Shown here: positions 20,547 to 30,164 of the stretch, piece by piece
Numbering within the stretch: the first letter of the stretch is position 1
How the letters are laid out: each line of letters starts with the position of its first letter
From: Opitutus sp.
GTDB taxonomy: Bacteria; Verrucomicrobiota; Verrucomicrobiia; Opitutales; Opitutaceae
Assembly (NCBI GenBank): GCA_024998815.1
Contig: JACEUQ010000001.1
Span: 434,001-498,000, forward strand
Length of the DNA: 64,000 bases
Direction: 5' to 3'
Position numbers and translations under genes: made by a program
The notes under the pieces: model-generated
Databases searched by the model: none
What the model saw: the letters and a program-made list of their open reading frames with translations, nothing else
What the model was told of the DNA's origin: nothing

Positions 20547-22652
20547 GTGGTAACCCATTCTTTTCTAGATAACACCTTTGCAGTCCGCTGGTCGCAGCAT
20601 ACCCCCGAGCAGATCGCGCCGGCCATTGAGGCGGCCTTGGCTGGCGCCCAACGCGCCATCGACGCCATCGCGCAGCTCGACCTCGCCGCGCTCACCTACG
20701 AAAATACGTTTCTCGCGCTTGAGCGCGCCACCGAGGAACTCAATTTCGCCTGGGGCAAGGTCACCCACCTTCAGTCAGTCGACGATTCGCCCGCGCTGCG
20801 CGACGCCCACAATGCCCTGCTGCCCGCCGTCTCGGTTTTCTTCGCCCGCATTCCCCTCAACCCCGCGCTGTGGACGCGGTTAAAAGCCTTTGCCGCCACG
20901 CCTGCCGCCGTCGCCCTCACGGGAATTCACCGGCGCTTCCTCGACGAGACGGTGGCCGACTTCCGTCAAGCCGGCGCTGATTTGCCCGAGGCCCAGCGCA
21001 CCCGCCTCGAGGTGCTGCAAACCGAGCTCGCGGAAGCCACCCAGAAATACGGGGAAAACGTGCTCGATGCGACCAACGCCTGGGAGCTCATCGTGACCGA
21101 TCCCGCCCGCCTGCAGGGGCTGCCCGAACACGCGGTTGCCACCGCACTGCGCAGTGCCGAAGCCAAGGGTTTGGGCACGCCTGCGGCACCCGCCTGGCGC
21201 TTCACGTTGCACATGCCGTCGCAGGAGCCGGTCATGACCTATGCCGCCGATGAGAGCCTGCGCCGCGAGGTCTGGACGGCCGCCACCGCCGTGGGAACGC
21301 TTGCGCCGCACGACAACGCCGCCCTCGTGCAGAAAATTATCGCGCTGCGTGACGAGAAGGCGCGGTTGCTCGGACAGCCGCATTTTGCCGATCTGGTGCT
21401 CGCCCGCCGCATGGCGGTTTCGGGTAAAAAGGCGCTCGCGTTTATTGCTGACATGCAGGCACGCGCTCAGGTCGCTTTTGTACGTGAGTGCGCCGAGTTG
21501 GAGGAGTTTAAAGCCAAGCATACCGGTGCGCCGCGCGCCTTGCTGAAGCCGTGGGAAGTGGGCTATTGGGCCGAGAAACTGCGCCAGGAACGCTACGATT
21601 TCGATGACGAGGTGCTGCGTCCCTACCTGCCGATGGATCGGGTGATTGCCGGTCTGTTCGACTTGGCGGGCCGCGTGTTTGGGCTGCGCATTACGGAGCG
21701 CTCCGTGGTTTTCTCCGGGCGCGAGCTATCGCAAGCGGGCAGCCCTTCGAGCTCGGTCGAGGTGTGGCATCCGGAAGTTAAGTTTTATGATCTCCATGAT
21801 GCGGCCGGTCGCCACCTCGGCTCGTTTTACGCGGACTGGTATCCGCGCGAGTCGAAGCGTGGCGGCGCTTGGATGGGTTATCTGGTGACGGGTGGGCCCC
21901 AACCCGACGGCACGCGCGCGCCGCACCTCGGCTACATTTGTGGCAACCTCACGCCTCCGGCCGAGGGCAAGTCGGCGCTGCTGGCGCACGACGAAGTGGA
22001 GACGATTTTCCACGAGTTCGGGCACCTGTTGCACCACCTGCTCGGCGAGGTGGAAATCAAATCGCTCAACGGCGTCAACGTGGCGTGGGACTTTGTGGAG
22101 TTGCCCTCGCAGATCATGGAAAACTGGTGCTGGCAGCGTGAGAGCCTCGACCTGTTTGCCCGCCACCACGAGACCGGTGTCGCGATCCCTGAGGAGGTTT
22201 TCCAAAAGATGACCGCCGCGAAAAACTTCCGTTCGGCCTGCGCCACCATTCGCCAGGTGCAGTTCGCGCGCATGGACCTGTTGCTGCACATGCGTGCGCC
22301 GGAGTTCGTTTCTGGTGACATTGAGGCGCAGGCGCGCGCACTTGTGGCCGACTGCATGATTCCGACCGAACCAGCGGGGCGCACCTTGGTAAAACGCTTC
22401 GGCCACCTTTTCAGTGATCCGGTAGGCTACGCGGCGGGTTACTATTCCTACAAATGGGCGGAGGTGCTCGATGCGGATGCGTTTACCCGATTCCAGCGTG
22501 AAGGCGTATTCAACGCCCAAGTGGGGGCCGAGTTTGTCGCGCATATTCTCAGTCAGGGTAACTCGGCTGAACCCGCCGAACTGTATCGCCGCTTCATGGG
22601 GCGCGACCCCGATCTGACCGCGCTACTCGAGAGAAACGGTTTGCTGGCGTAA
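20547..22652 (+). CDS. M3-family zinc oligopeptidase (oligopeptidase A-like)
   Basis: Cytoplasmic metallopeptidase that degrades short peptides, including released signal peptides. The zinc site HEFGH lies near residue 489, with the third ligand Glu in the downstream NWCWQRE helix, and the C-terminal DPVGYAAGYYSYKWAEVLDAD block is diagnostic of the family. Length (about 701 residues) fits oligopeptidase A. I chose the GTG at 20547 because conserved sequence begins at about SFLDNTFAVRW; the frame is open from 20430, and an earlier start in the ispG promoter region is possible. No Shine-Dalgarno settles it. Confidence 0.92.
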   Translation: MVTHSFLDNTFAVRWSQHTPEQIAPAIEAALAGAQRAIDAIAQLDLAALTYENTFLALERATEELNFAWGKVTHLQSVDDSPALRDAHNALLPAVSVFFARIPLNPALWTRLKAFAATPAAVALTGIHRRFLDETVADFRQAGADLPEAQRTRLEVLQTELAEATQKYGENVLDATNAWELIVTDPARLQGLPEHAVATALRSAEAKGLGTPAAPAWRFTLHMPSQEPVMTYAADESLRREVWTAATAVGTLAPHDNAALVQKIIALRDEKARLLGQPHFADLVLARRMAVSGKKALAFIADMQARAQVAFVRECAELEEFKAKHTGAPRALLKPWEVGYWAEKLRQERYDFDDEVLRPYLPMDRVIAGLFDLAGRVFGLRITERSVVFSGRELSQAGSPSSSVEVWHPEVKFYDLHDAAGRHLGSFYADWYPRESKRGGAWMGYLVTGGPQPDGTRAPHLGYICGNLTPPAEGKSALLAHDEVETIFHEFGHLLHHLLGEVEIKSLNGVNVAWDFVELPSQIMENWCWQRESLDLFARHHETGVAIPEEVFQKMTAAKNFRSACATIRQVQFARMDLLLHMRAPEFVSGDIEAQARALVADCMIPTEPAGRTLVKRFGHLFSDPVGYAAGYYSYKWAEVLDADAFTRFQREGVFNAQVGAEFVAHILSQGNSAEPAELYRRFMGRDPDLTALLERNGLLA

Positions 22653-22684
22653 CCGGTTCTTGGCGACGCAGGCGCTGGGAAAAG

Positions 22685-22759
22685 TAGCGCAGACTTCCAG
22701 TCTGCTCCGGCTGCGTATGGCTAACTCAGTAGGCCGAGTCAGACTGGAAGTCTGCGCTA
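22685..22759. repeat. Palindromic intergenic repeat
   Basis: Perfect 20-bp arms TAGCGCAGACTTCCAGTCTG (22685-22704) and complement (22740-22759) around a 35-base loop. The same arm occurs at 49116-49135. The IS1182-type element begins just to its right. Confidence 0.8.
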
Positions 22760-22763
22760 CTAG

Positions 22764-24425
22764 GAGCCTGTCGGACTTGGAAAAATAAACGCATTAAATA
22801 TTTGTTTTATATTGACTACCAATTAAAAGCGTAACTAAGTAGTTCCATGGCAACCAAGTTCGTTATAATTGATCGGCGCACTCCGTTACTGCTGCCGCCC
22901 GACCTGCGGGATTGGGTGAAGCCGGATCACTTGGTGCATTTTGTCATCGATGCGGTTGACTTGATCGACGTCAGTTCGGTGTCCGTAAATCAGCGTGGGA
23001 GCGGCAGTGCGCAATACCCGCCGTCGATGCTCCTGAGTTTACTGACTTACAGTTACGCGACGGGAGTTTTTTCCAGCCGCCAAATTGAGCGCACGACCTA
23101 TGAAAACGTGGCAGTGCGCCTGCTCTGTGCCGACACGCACCCCGACCACGATACGATTTGCACGTTCCGCCGGGAGAACCGGAAATTGGTGCAAAAAGCT
23201 TTTGCTCAATTACTTCAGATGTCTGCGGCGTGCGGAGTGTTAAAGATCGGCAACGTCACGGTGGCCGTCGATGGCACCAAAATACTTGCCAACGCCAGCA
23301 AGCACTCGGCGGTGAGTTATGCCCATGCGGTTAAGACGATGGAAGTCCTTGATCTGGAAATCGCTGAACTGTTGCGCAAAGCCGACGCTGCGGACGCGAT
23401 CCCGCTGCAAGACGGGTTGACGATCCCCGCAGAGATCCAGCGGCGCGAGGAGCGCAAGGCGACGTTGGCCAAGGCCAAGGCGGAAATCGAGGCCCGGGCG
23501 CATCTGCGGTTTCAGGCGGAACAAGCTGAGTATGAAGCTAAAATGGCAAAACGCTCCGCGTCCGAAGCCGACACGGGTAAAAAACCGCGTGGCCCAGTTC
23601 CCGTTCAGCCCGACCCCACTCCGGGCACGAAAGACCAGGTCAACCTGACCGATGAAGTCAGCCGGATTATGAAAACGGGCAACGGCTTCCAGCAGTGTTA
23701 TAATGCACAAGCCGGGGCCGACACCGACTCGCGCCTGATCGTCGGTGCGCGGGTCTGTAATGCGCCCAATGATAAACAGCAGCTTGAGCCAAACCTGGCG
23801 GCCATCGCGCAACATATTGAGGTGGCGAACGTACTGATTGACAGTGGTTTTGTGAGTGAAGCGGCGGTGACAAAGGCCGAGTCCGCACCGGACGCAACCA
23901 CAACGGGCGTAACTGTATATGCAGCGATGAAACGGGAGCCGCATGGCCGCACGATCGCCCAACTCGAACAGCACGAAGACCCGCCGCAACCGGGCCCCGA
24001 GGCGAGCTTCGCCGAACGCATGATCCACCGCACCGCTACGGCCGCCGGACGAGCGTTATATAAACTACGGCAAGAAACCATTGAACCGATTTTTGGTATT
24101 ATAAAAGAGGCGCTCGGCTTCCGACGTTTTTTAATGCGCGGACTGGAAAAAGTATCCCTCGAATGGGAGCTGGTGTGCCTGGCCTACAACTTTAAGCGTC
24201 TTCATCGCCTCAACGCCAAACTGCGGCCGGCCTAACCTCGCCAACGCAGGAAAACCAACCCTCAAACACCAAAAAAATCCGGACGCGCCATTGATTAACC
24301 GCCCTAATCCAACGGGCCACAGCCCGAAGGAGTATTTTAGGCCCCAAAATCTATCCGCCACACTCAAAGTTGGCGCGCGGGCCGGGGACTTGGCCCGAAC
24401 CCGCTTTTTTCAGTCCGACGGGCTG
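22764..24425 (+). mobile_element. IS1182-family insertion sequence
   Basis: Imperfect terminal repeats GAGCCTGTCGGACTTGG on the left and (complement) CAGCCCGTCGGACTG on the right. CTAG occurs at both outer edges (22760-22763 and 24426-24429) as a probable 4-bp target duplication. It contains one intact transposase gene. It abuts an older, decayed IS1380 transposase on its right. Confidence 0.75.
22847..24235 (+). CDS. IS1182-family transposase
   Basis: Complete 462-residue DDE transposase. Recognisable segments are the N-terminal DUF772-like part (PPSMLLSLLTYSYATGVFSSRQIERTTYENVAVRLL), the first catalytic Asp in VTVAVDGTKILANASKH, a charged coiled-coil insert (about 165-240), the middle segment GFQQCYNAQAGAD, and the C-terminal EPIFGIIKEALGFRRFLMRGLEKVSLEWELVCLAYNFKRL. 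No frameshift or stop was seen, so the element may be active. Nothing shows regulation. Confidence 0.92.
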   Translation: MATKFVIIDRRTPLLLPPDLRDWVKPDHLVHFVIDAVDLIDVSSVSVNQRGSGSAQYPPSMLLSLLTYSYATGVFSSRQIERTTYENVAVRLLCADTHPDHDTICTFRRENRKLVQKAFAQLLQMSAACGVLKIGNVTVAVDGTKILANASKHSAVSYAHAVKTMEVLDLEIAELLRKADAADAIPLQDGLTIPAEIQRREERKATLAKAKAEIEARAHLRFQAEQAEYEAKMAKRSASEADTGKKPRGPVPVQPDPTPGTKDQVNLTDEVSRIMKTGNGFQQCYNAQAGADTDSRLIVGARVCNAPNDKQQLEPNLAAIAQHIEVANVLIDSGFVSEAAVTKAESAPDATTTGVTVYAAMKREPHGRTIAQLEQHEDPPQPGPEASFAERMIHRTATAAGRALYKLRQETIEPIFGIIKEALGFRRFLMRGLEKVSLEWELVCLAYNFKRLHRLNAKLRPA

Positions 24426-25632
24426 CTAGTGGTGGTGCCCGCAGGCGGGTTTCACCTGGACTTGGACTCGACGGTGTTTTGCGGGAGGGCAAGCAGGAGG
24501 GCGCGCGCAAGGGCTACAATCCGAAGCGCAAGGGCCGCGCGAGTCACCACCCGCTGCTGGCGGTGTTGGCCGAGGCGCAGTTTATTCTACATGGCTGGTT
24601 GCGCAGCGGCAATTGCGGCTCGGCGCGCGGGGTCGTCGCGTTTTTACAGGAGGCCTTAGCGCTGGCACCGGCGGGATTAAAAATCGCCTGCGTTCGCGCC
24701 GATAGTGGTTTTTGCGAGAACGGGTTTCTCTCTTTTTTGGAGGAAAAAAGCTGCCCTACATCGTTGTCGCCCGCATGATACCATTTCGCGTTCAAAGACA
24801 TACAAACAAATCGTTTTAACCACTAATGGACGCTAATAGCCGCTAATAAAAACAAGGAATTCGCCGCTTCTGGATTAGTGTATCTTAGTGGTCATTAGTG
24901 GTTAAAAACTCCAGTTGTTTTAAGGTTAGATGATGGATCGCTACTGACGTGATCACGGTGGTGGTCGGGTTTTAATGCGTTTGAATGCAAAATGGTATGA
25001 CGTCCTCGATCAGGGCACGTTGCACCGGGCTGACCGAATGGACCGCACTCGACGAGAACTATGCGGTCGGCGAGATTTGGTTAAAACTGCACGGATGGAC
25101 CGTGACGCGACGCTTCGTGGTGCTGCGCGAGCGCGAGCGTGAGGACAAATCGGCGGTCGGCCGTAGGCTCATCGAGGTGCCCGGCTACACCTTCCGCATC
25201 TTCGTCACCAATCGCTGCGAATCCGCCGAGATCATCTGGCGCGACTACAACGGGCGGGCCTGCATCGAGCAGCGTATCGAGGAACTCAAAAACGATCTGG
25301 CGGCCGACGGCTTTTGTGTGCGCGAGTTTTTCGGCACCGAATCCGCCTTCCTCGGCGTACTCTACGCCTTCAACCTGCTCAGTCTTTACCAGCGTCAAGT
25401 CACGCCCGAAAAGCCCTACCGCCAACCTGCCACCCTGCGCAGCCAGGTCTTCGTCGCCGGTGCGATCCTCGGGCTCGTCGGCAAACAAATCGCCGTCAAA
25501 CTGTCGCAAGCCTGGGGTGGCCTTTCAAAACACAAGCCCATTATTGATAACGCCTTGCAGTGGCGTCCGCCAACTCCGCCGAAGTTGGATTCCGACCCTC
25601 TATCGCCCTGCGTTATGACTGCCTGCACTTAG
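24426..25632 (+). pseudogene. Decayed IS1380-family transposase
   Basis: Remnant of a DDE transposase. The pieces FHLDLDSTVF, then EGKQEGARKGYNPKRKGRASHHPLLAVLAEAQFILHGWLRSGN, then PYIVVAR, and from 25000 WTALDENYAVGE..ACIEQRIEELKNDLAADGF are consecutive parts of one IS1380 protein. The N-terminus is missing. There are probable single-base deletions near 24482 and 24750, and a 219-bp miniature element (plus TGA duplication) is inserted at 24779. It is therefore non-functional; the C-terminal frame 24985-25632 is only a fragment. Confidence 0.85.
24779..24997. mobile_element. TNA-type miniature element, 219 bp, unoccupied copy
   Basis: Terminal inverted repeats TACCATTTCGCGTTCAAA and (complement) TACCATTTTGCATTCAAA, flanked by TGA at 24776-24778 and 24998-25000. 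Removing it with one TGA rejoins the IS1380 reading frame as VVAR-M-TSS. The interior holds facing AACCACTAATGGACGCTAATA / TTAGTGGTCATTAGTGGTT motifs. It is the same size and nearly the same sequence as the copy at 56398 once that copy's insertions are removed. Confidence 0.85.
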
Positions 25633-26055
25633 CCACTACCGCCTCTTTCCTCCACTAAATCGCACTCCAACTTCGGCGTTCGGGATAAATGGGCTCCTAC
25701 CCATGGAAACTCAGCTATTCTTGATCGCGAATTGGAATAAGCCGCCAAGACGAAAAGTGCGCAAAATGTTGCAAGTATATGATTTATTCGCGCTTCTCCG
25801 CGTCCTTGCGCCTTTGCGTTAAAGCCTAAAATCGGAATGTGAATGGTTTAGCCGCAAAAAAGCGCAGAAGACTCAGAAACCAGGCCAAGCGAAATACGCC
25901 GTTTTTTGCGACTCCTGCGCCTCTTTGCGGCCATCTTCCGTGTCTCGTCTCCAAAAGCGGCGATTCGCCCACCACCCTTGTCGTGACATACCGTGAGCGC
26001 CGTGTTGGGTCTCGCGTTGCATCGGCACGGAAAAGGCATTTTTTGAAAACCTCTT
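25633..26055. repeat. Repeat-rich gap before the metal ATPase
   Basis: No gene is seen. The gap holds a fragment resembling the right end of the 847-bp element (GGGCTCCTACCCATGG..GATCGCGAATTGG, about 25690-25732). A facing GCCGCCAAGACG / TTGCGCCTTTGCGTTAA repeat follows (about 25740-25825). A facing GCCGCAAAAAAGCGCAG / CTGCGCCTCTTTGCGGCC repeat lies at about 25849-25932. Confidence 0.55.
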
Positions 26056-28275
26056 ATGCATTCCTCGTGGACCGAAACCTTGGCGGAGTTTCTCAAACAT
26101 GAACCGGGCGTCGAAGCCGTGCGGCTTGATCCGGCTGCCCGCAAGGTGTCCATTGCCACACTCGGCAAGGTCGATATCACGAACTTGGAGAAACGCCTGG
26201 CCGAAACGCTCGCCGCCATCGATCGGCACCTCGATTTGCAGGCTAAGCCCCCCGTAGGTTTTACGGTGAAGCGCGACGGGGCGTTGACTGAATTCGCGGG
26301 CGTGAGTTGCGCGACCGCCCCGAAGTTTTGGAAGTGGCGTGAGTTCAACTGGCCCGAGTACGTCGCGCCGGTGGACGCCCACGCCGAGGAATCCGAATGG
26401 AAAGAACTCACCGTGTTCGCCTCGGTGTGCGGCGTGGCGGGCTTAGCTGGGTTTGCCACGAAAGAGCTTGGAGTTGGGCCGGACTGGCTGCCAACGGCGT
26501 TGTACGCGGTCGGGCTGATTGCGGGCGGTTGGGATGCGGTGGTCGACTCGTGGGAGAATATTAAAAAAGCTAAGGTCGACATTCATTTTCTCATGCTGGC
26601 GGTGGCGGTGGGCGCGGTGGCTATCGGGGCTTGGGGCGAGGCCGTGCTGCTCCTGTTTTTGTTTTCCGCTTCTGGGGCGATGGAGGCCTACGCGCTGGAC
26701 CGCACTCATCGTGAAGTGAGCGCCTTGCTCAAATCGGCCCCCAAGCGGGCGACCCTGCTTGTGCCGGGTGGTGGCGAACGCGAAGTGCCGGTCGAGGAGG
26801 TCTGTATCGGTGATCGACTGCTGGTGCGCCCAGGCGAGGCGTTTCCGGCCGACGGCAACGTGCTCAAGGGTAAAAGTGCGAGCGACGAATCGGCGCTCAC
26901 CGGTGAGGCCGTGCCGGTCGAAAAAGGCGTGGGCGATCCGGTCTTCAGCGGCACGCTCAACTTGTGGGGAGCGGTGGAGATTCAGGTGGTTCGCCTGCCC
27001 TCGGAGAGTACGCTGCAAAAAATTATCCGGCTGATCCAGACCGCGCAAAAACTGCGTGCGCCGAGCGAGCGGTTTACCGATAAGTTCGGCGGTGGTTACA
27101 CGATTGGAGTTTTGGGTGTGTGCGCGGTGATGTTTTTGGTGTGGTGGCTGGGCTTTAACCTGCCGCCCTTTGCCAACGTGGAGGGGACGCGCTCGGCGTT
27201 TTATCGGGCGATGACGCTGCTGGTGGTGATGAGCCCGTGCGCCTTGGTGTTGTCGATTCCCTCGGCCATTCTCGCGGCCATTGCGTGGGGCGCGCGGCAT
27301 GGTGTGCTGTTTCGAGGCGGTGCGGCCATTGAGAGCTTGGCCACCATCAACGTGGTCGCGATGGACAAGACTGGCACGCTCACAACTGGTGAATTGGCCG
27401 TGGTGGGTTACGAAAGTTTTCCTGCCGGCCGGGAGGTTGAAATCATGGAGTTGGCCTTCGCTTTGGAGTCCAATTCGCAGCACCCGCTGGCGCGCGCCAT
27501 TGTGCGTGACGCCAAGGCGCGTGGCGTGCGCGAGCTGGGGCTGGAGGAGTTTCAGTCGATCACGGGACAGGGCGTGCGCGGCAGTTTTGCTGGCAGCCAA
27601 GTATTGCTTGGGCGGCGCGAGTTGTTGGAAAAAGGCCCGCTGGCCGATTGGTTGAAAAAACTCCCGGCCGCGCCCGCTGATTTGGCTGAGGTTTGGGTGG
27701 TGGGTAAGGACGTGATCGGCCGCGTGCTGTTGCGCGATCAGATTCGTGCCGAGTCGAAGGCGGTTTTAAGCCAACTTAAAGCCGCTGGTATTCACACGGT
27801 GATGTTGACCGGCGACCGTCGGCAGGCGGCGGAGGCGGTGGCGCACGAACTCGGTCTTGACGAGGTACGCGCCGGACTCAGTCCTGAGCAAAAAGTGGAA
27901 GCAATCCAGGCGCTGCGTGCCGGTGGGCGCAAGGTCGCGATGGTGGGTGACGGGGTGAACGACGCGCCCTCGCTGGCCGCCGCCGATGTGAGTGTTGCGA
28001 TGGGCGCGCGCGGCAGCGACGCGGCGCTCGAGCAGGCCGAAGTCATCTTGATGCATGACCGCATTGAGAACTTTTTGGCCGCGCTCAAGCTCAGCAAGCG
28101 GGCCACGCGGATCATTAAGCAGAATCTGGCCATTTCGCTCGGTGTGGTGGTGATCATGGCGGTCGCCTCGACCCTCGGATTTGTACCGTTGGCGGTGGGT
28201 GTTGCCGCACACGAGGGCAGCACGGTGGTGGTGTGCTTGAATTCGCTCCGGCTGCTGTTTGGCGAAAATAAGTAG
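26056..28275 (+). CDS. P1B-4-type heavy-metal translocating ATPase
   Basis: Inner-membrane cation efflux pump of 739 residues. It has the actuator motif SALTGEAVP, the phosphorylation site DKTGT (Asp about 437), HP in SNSQHPLARAI, and GDGVNDAPS near 632. The membrane metal site is SPC (393-395) rather than CPC, and the last membrane helix carries HEGST (719-723). This SPC plus HEG(G/S)T pair defines the P1B-4 group, whose members export Co, and in some cases Fe, Zn or Ni. The N-terminal 130 residues lack a CxxC metal-binding motif. It stands alone, with mobile-element debris upstream. The metal cannot be fixed from sequence alone. Confidence 0.9.
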   Translation: MHSSWTETLAEFLKHEPGVEAVRLDPAARKVSIATLGKVDITNLEKRLAETLAAIDRHLDLQAKPPVGFTVKRDGALTEFAGVSCATAPKFWKWREFNWPEYVAPVDAHAEESEWKELTVFASVCGVAGLAGFATKELGVGPDWLPTALYAVGLIAGGWDAVVDSWENIKKAKVDIHFLMLAVAVGAVAIGAWGEAVLLLFLFSASGAMEAYALDRTHREVSALLKSAPKRATLLVPGGGEREVPVEEVCIGDRLLVRPGEAFPADGNVLKGKSASDESALTGEAVPVEKGVGDPVFSGTLNLWGAVEIQVVRLPSESTLQKIIRLIQTAQKLRAPSERFTDKFGGGYTIGVLGVCAVMFLVWWLGFNLPPFANVEGTRSAFYRAMTLLVVMSPCALVLSIPSAILAAIAWGARHGVLFRGGAAIESLATINVVAMDKTGTLTTGELAVVGYESFPAGREVEIMELAFALESNSQHPLARAIVRDAKARGVRELGLEEFQSITGQGVRGSFAGSQVLLGRRELLEKGPLADWLKKLPAAPADLAEVWVVGKDVIGRVLLRDQIRAESKAVLSQLKAAGIHTVMLTGDRRQAAEAVAHELGLDEVRAGLSPEQKVEAIQALRAGGRKVAMVGDGVNDAPSLAAADVSVAMGARGSDAALEQAEVILMHDRIENFLAALKLSKRATRIIKQNLAISLGVVVIMAVASTLGFVPLAVGVAAHEGSTVVVCLNSLRLLFGENK

Positions 28276-28296
28276 AAAGCATTAACATTGAATTTA

Positions 28297-28404
28297 TCGG
28301 ATCGCGTTCTGAGGTAGTGCACGGTGCTTCAGCCCGCAGCTTTGAAATGGAATTACCCCTGCAATCGCCGATGCGAGCTGAAGCACTGCGCTACTTTTGA
28401 TCCG
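28297..28404. repeat. Inverted intergenic repeat
   Basis: Ends CGGATC / GATCCG enclose facing arms around GGTGCTTCAGCCCGC and GCGAGCTGAAGCACTGCGC. The same arms form the core of the 236-bp element at 12357-12592. It fills the gap between the convergent ATPase and L,D-transpeptidase genes, where a transcription-ending hairpin would be useful, but there is no clear T run. Confidence 0.6.
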
Positions 28405-28436
28405 ACAACTCGTTCAGGCAAATGCCGCGCGTTTGA

Positions 28437-28973
28437 CTAAGTCCCGATCCACACCAAATCCCCAGCGCGCACCTCTTCGTAGAGCGCGATGATGTCCAGG
28501 TTGTTCATGAGCACGCAGCCTGCGCTTTGCGGGGTGCCGAGGCGGTCTTCGTGGTTGGTCCCATGGATGTAAACGTAGCGATCATAGGTGTCGACCTCGC
28601 CGCCTTGGTTCACGCCCGGCTCAAGCCCGCGCAGCCAGAGAATCCGGCTCGTGATCAGGTTGGGGTGGGTCGCGGAATCACTCAGCTCGTTAAAATGGTA
28701 GCCGGTGGGCACGCGGCTTTTAAAAACGATGCCGGGTGGTTGGCCTGAGCCGATGCGTTCGGCGATGGCGTGCAGGCCGCACGGGGTGCCGAGTGAGTTT
28801 TTGACGTTCGAGGGCGGGCGCTTCGACGTGGAGATAACGTAGCTGCGCGCCAGTTCTCCGTGGCGGAAAAACTGCATCGTCTGGTGTTCGATGCTTACAA
28901 CAAGGCAGCGGTCTGCGGGCTTGATGCCGAGGCGGGTGCATGTTTCTGTGGCCGATTCCAAAAAGGATTTCAT
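28437..28973 (-). CDS. L,D-transpeptidase (YkuD domain)
   Basis: A 178-residue protein with the catalytic motif HGTNHEDRLGTPQSAGCVLM; His and Cys are the active-site pair that forms 3-3 peptidoglycan cross-links or attaches proteins to the wall. It lacks an obvious signal peptide or LysM domain, unusual for a wall enzyme, so either export uses an unseen signal or the start is mis-set. I start at MKSFLESATETC. Its start codon (28971-28973) is one base from that of asd on the other strand. Substrate peptides contain diaminopimelate made from the asd product. Confidence 0.88.
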   Translation of the reverse strand: MKSFLESATETCTRLGIKPADRCLVVSIEHQTMQFFRHGELARSYVISTSKRPPSNVKNSLGTPCGLHAIAERIGSGQPPGIVFKSRVPTGYHFNELSDSATHPNLITSRILWLRGLEPGVNQGGEVDTYDRYVYIHGTNHEDRLGTPQSAGCVLMNNLDIIALYEEVRAGDLVWIGT

Positions 28974-28974
28974 C

Positions 28975-30018
28975 GTGAATACGAGTAACAACTACGTCAT
29001 CGGTATCGTCGGCGCCACGGGTGCCGTCGGTCAAGAGCTCGTGCGCTTGCTGCATGAGCGTAACTTCCCCATGAGCTCGCTGCGGCTGTTCGCCTCGGCT
29101 CGCTCGGCGGGAAAAGTCGTGGAGCGTTTCGGTAAGAAGTGGACCATCGAAGAGGCCAAACTAGGCGCTTTCGCCGGAGTTGACCTGGCGTTCTTCGCCG
29201 CCGGTGGCTCCGTCACCCGCGCGCTCGCGGCCGATGCCGTGAAGTCGGGCTGCGTCGTCATCGACAAGAGCTCGGCCCTGCGCATGGAGCCCGGCGTTCC
29301 GTTGGTGATCCCCGAGATCAACCCCGAGAAACTGCGCAACCACGGCGGCATCATCGCCAATCCCAACTGCTCCACCGCCGTCATGCTGATGGGCCTTTGG
29401 CCGCTGCACCAGGCCTTCGGCGTTAAGCGCATCATCGTCTCCACCTACCAATCGGTTTCTGGCACCGGTGCAGAAGCCGTGCGTGAGCTCGCCGACCAGA
29501 TCCAGGCCCACTCGGCCGGCCAGCCGCTCACGCACGCGGTTTACCCGTACCAGATCGCCTTTAATTGTATCCCCCACATCGATTCATTCGGTGCGAACGG
29601 TTACACGGGCGAGGAGACCAAGATGGCTGACGAGTCGCGCAAAATCATGGGCCTGCCCAACCTGAAGGTTTCCGCCACCACGGTGCGCGTGCCAGTGGTG
29701 CGCGCCCATTCGGTCTCGGTGAGCGCCGAGTTTGAGCGTCCGGTCGATTTAGCCACGGCGCGCGCCGCCATTGCCGCGTTTCCCGGGGCTGAATTGGTCG
29801 ATGATACGGCCAATAAAAAATATCCCACCCCGCTCGATTTCGCCGAGAAGGTGAAGTGCGGTGTTGGTCGCCTGCGCATCGACACGGCCTGGGACAACGG
29901 GCTCTCCTTCTGGGTGAGCGGCGACAACCTATGGAAGGGCGCCGCACTGAACGCGGTGCAGAATGCCGAGTTGATGATCCGCGAGGGTCTGCTCCAACCC
30001 AAGGCCGTGCGCGCCTGA
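28975..30018 (+). CDS. asd: Aspartate-semialdehyde dehydrogenase
   Basis: NADPH-dependent enzyme that makes aspartate semialdehyde from aspartyl phosphate, the branch point to lysine, diaminopimelate, threonine and methionine. The product is 347 residues from GTG 28975, which has AAGGA upstream. Motifs are GIVGATGAVGQELVRLL, the catalytic cysteine in NPNCSTA, QSVSGTGAEAV and the C-terminal His in VRVPVVRAHS. The open frame extends 28 codons upstream into the L,D-transpeptidase gene and is unlikely to be translated. tRNA-Val and ilvN follow. Confidence 0.96.
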   Translation: MNTSNNYVIGIVGATGAVGQELVRLLHERNFPMSSLRLFASARSAGKVVERFGKKWTIEEAKLGAFAGVDLAFFAAGGSVTRALAADAVKSGCVVIDKSSALRMEPGVPLVIPEINPEKLRNHGGIIANPNCSTAVMLMGLWPLHQAFGVKRIIVSTYQSVSGTGAEAVRELADQIQAHSAGQPLTHAVYPYQIAFNCIPHIDSFGANGYTGEETKMADESRKIMGLPNLKVSATTVRVPVVRAHSVSVSAEFERPVDLATARAAIAAFPGAELVDDTANKKYPTPLDFAEKVKCGVGRLRIDTAWDNGLSFWVSGDNLWKGAALNAVQNAELMIREGLLQPKAVRA

Positions 30019-30164
30019 TTTTGGCCGCTGGCGGAGAGCGCTCGGGACTGTCCCGAACGCTCCCCGCGCACTGTTTTAAGGGGCGCGGTGACAAACCTGT
30101 TTGTATCCACGAATAAATCCTTGTCAGCCGCCTATTCCGCCCGCTTATCTCTGAACTTTGGTTC

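Noticed and set aside
24985-25632. Functional transposase gene of 215 codons
   Set aside because: It is only the C-terminal part of an IS1380 protein; the first part is in other frames upstream and interrupted by a miniature element.
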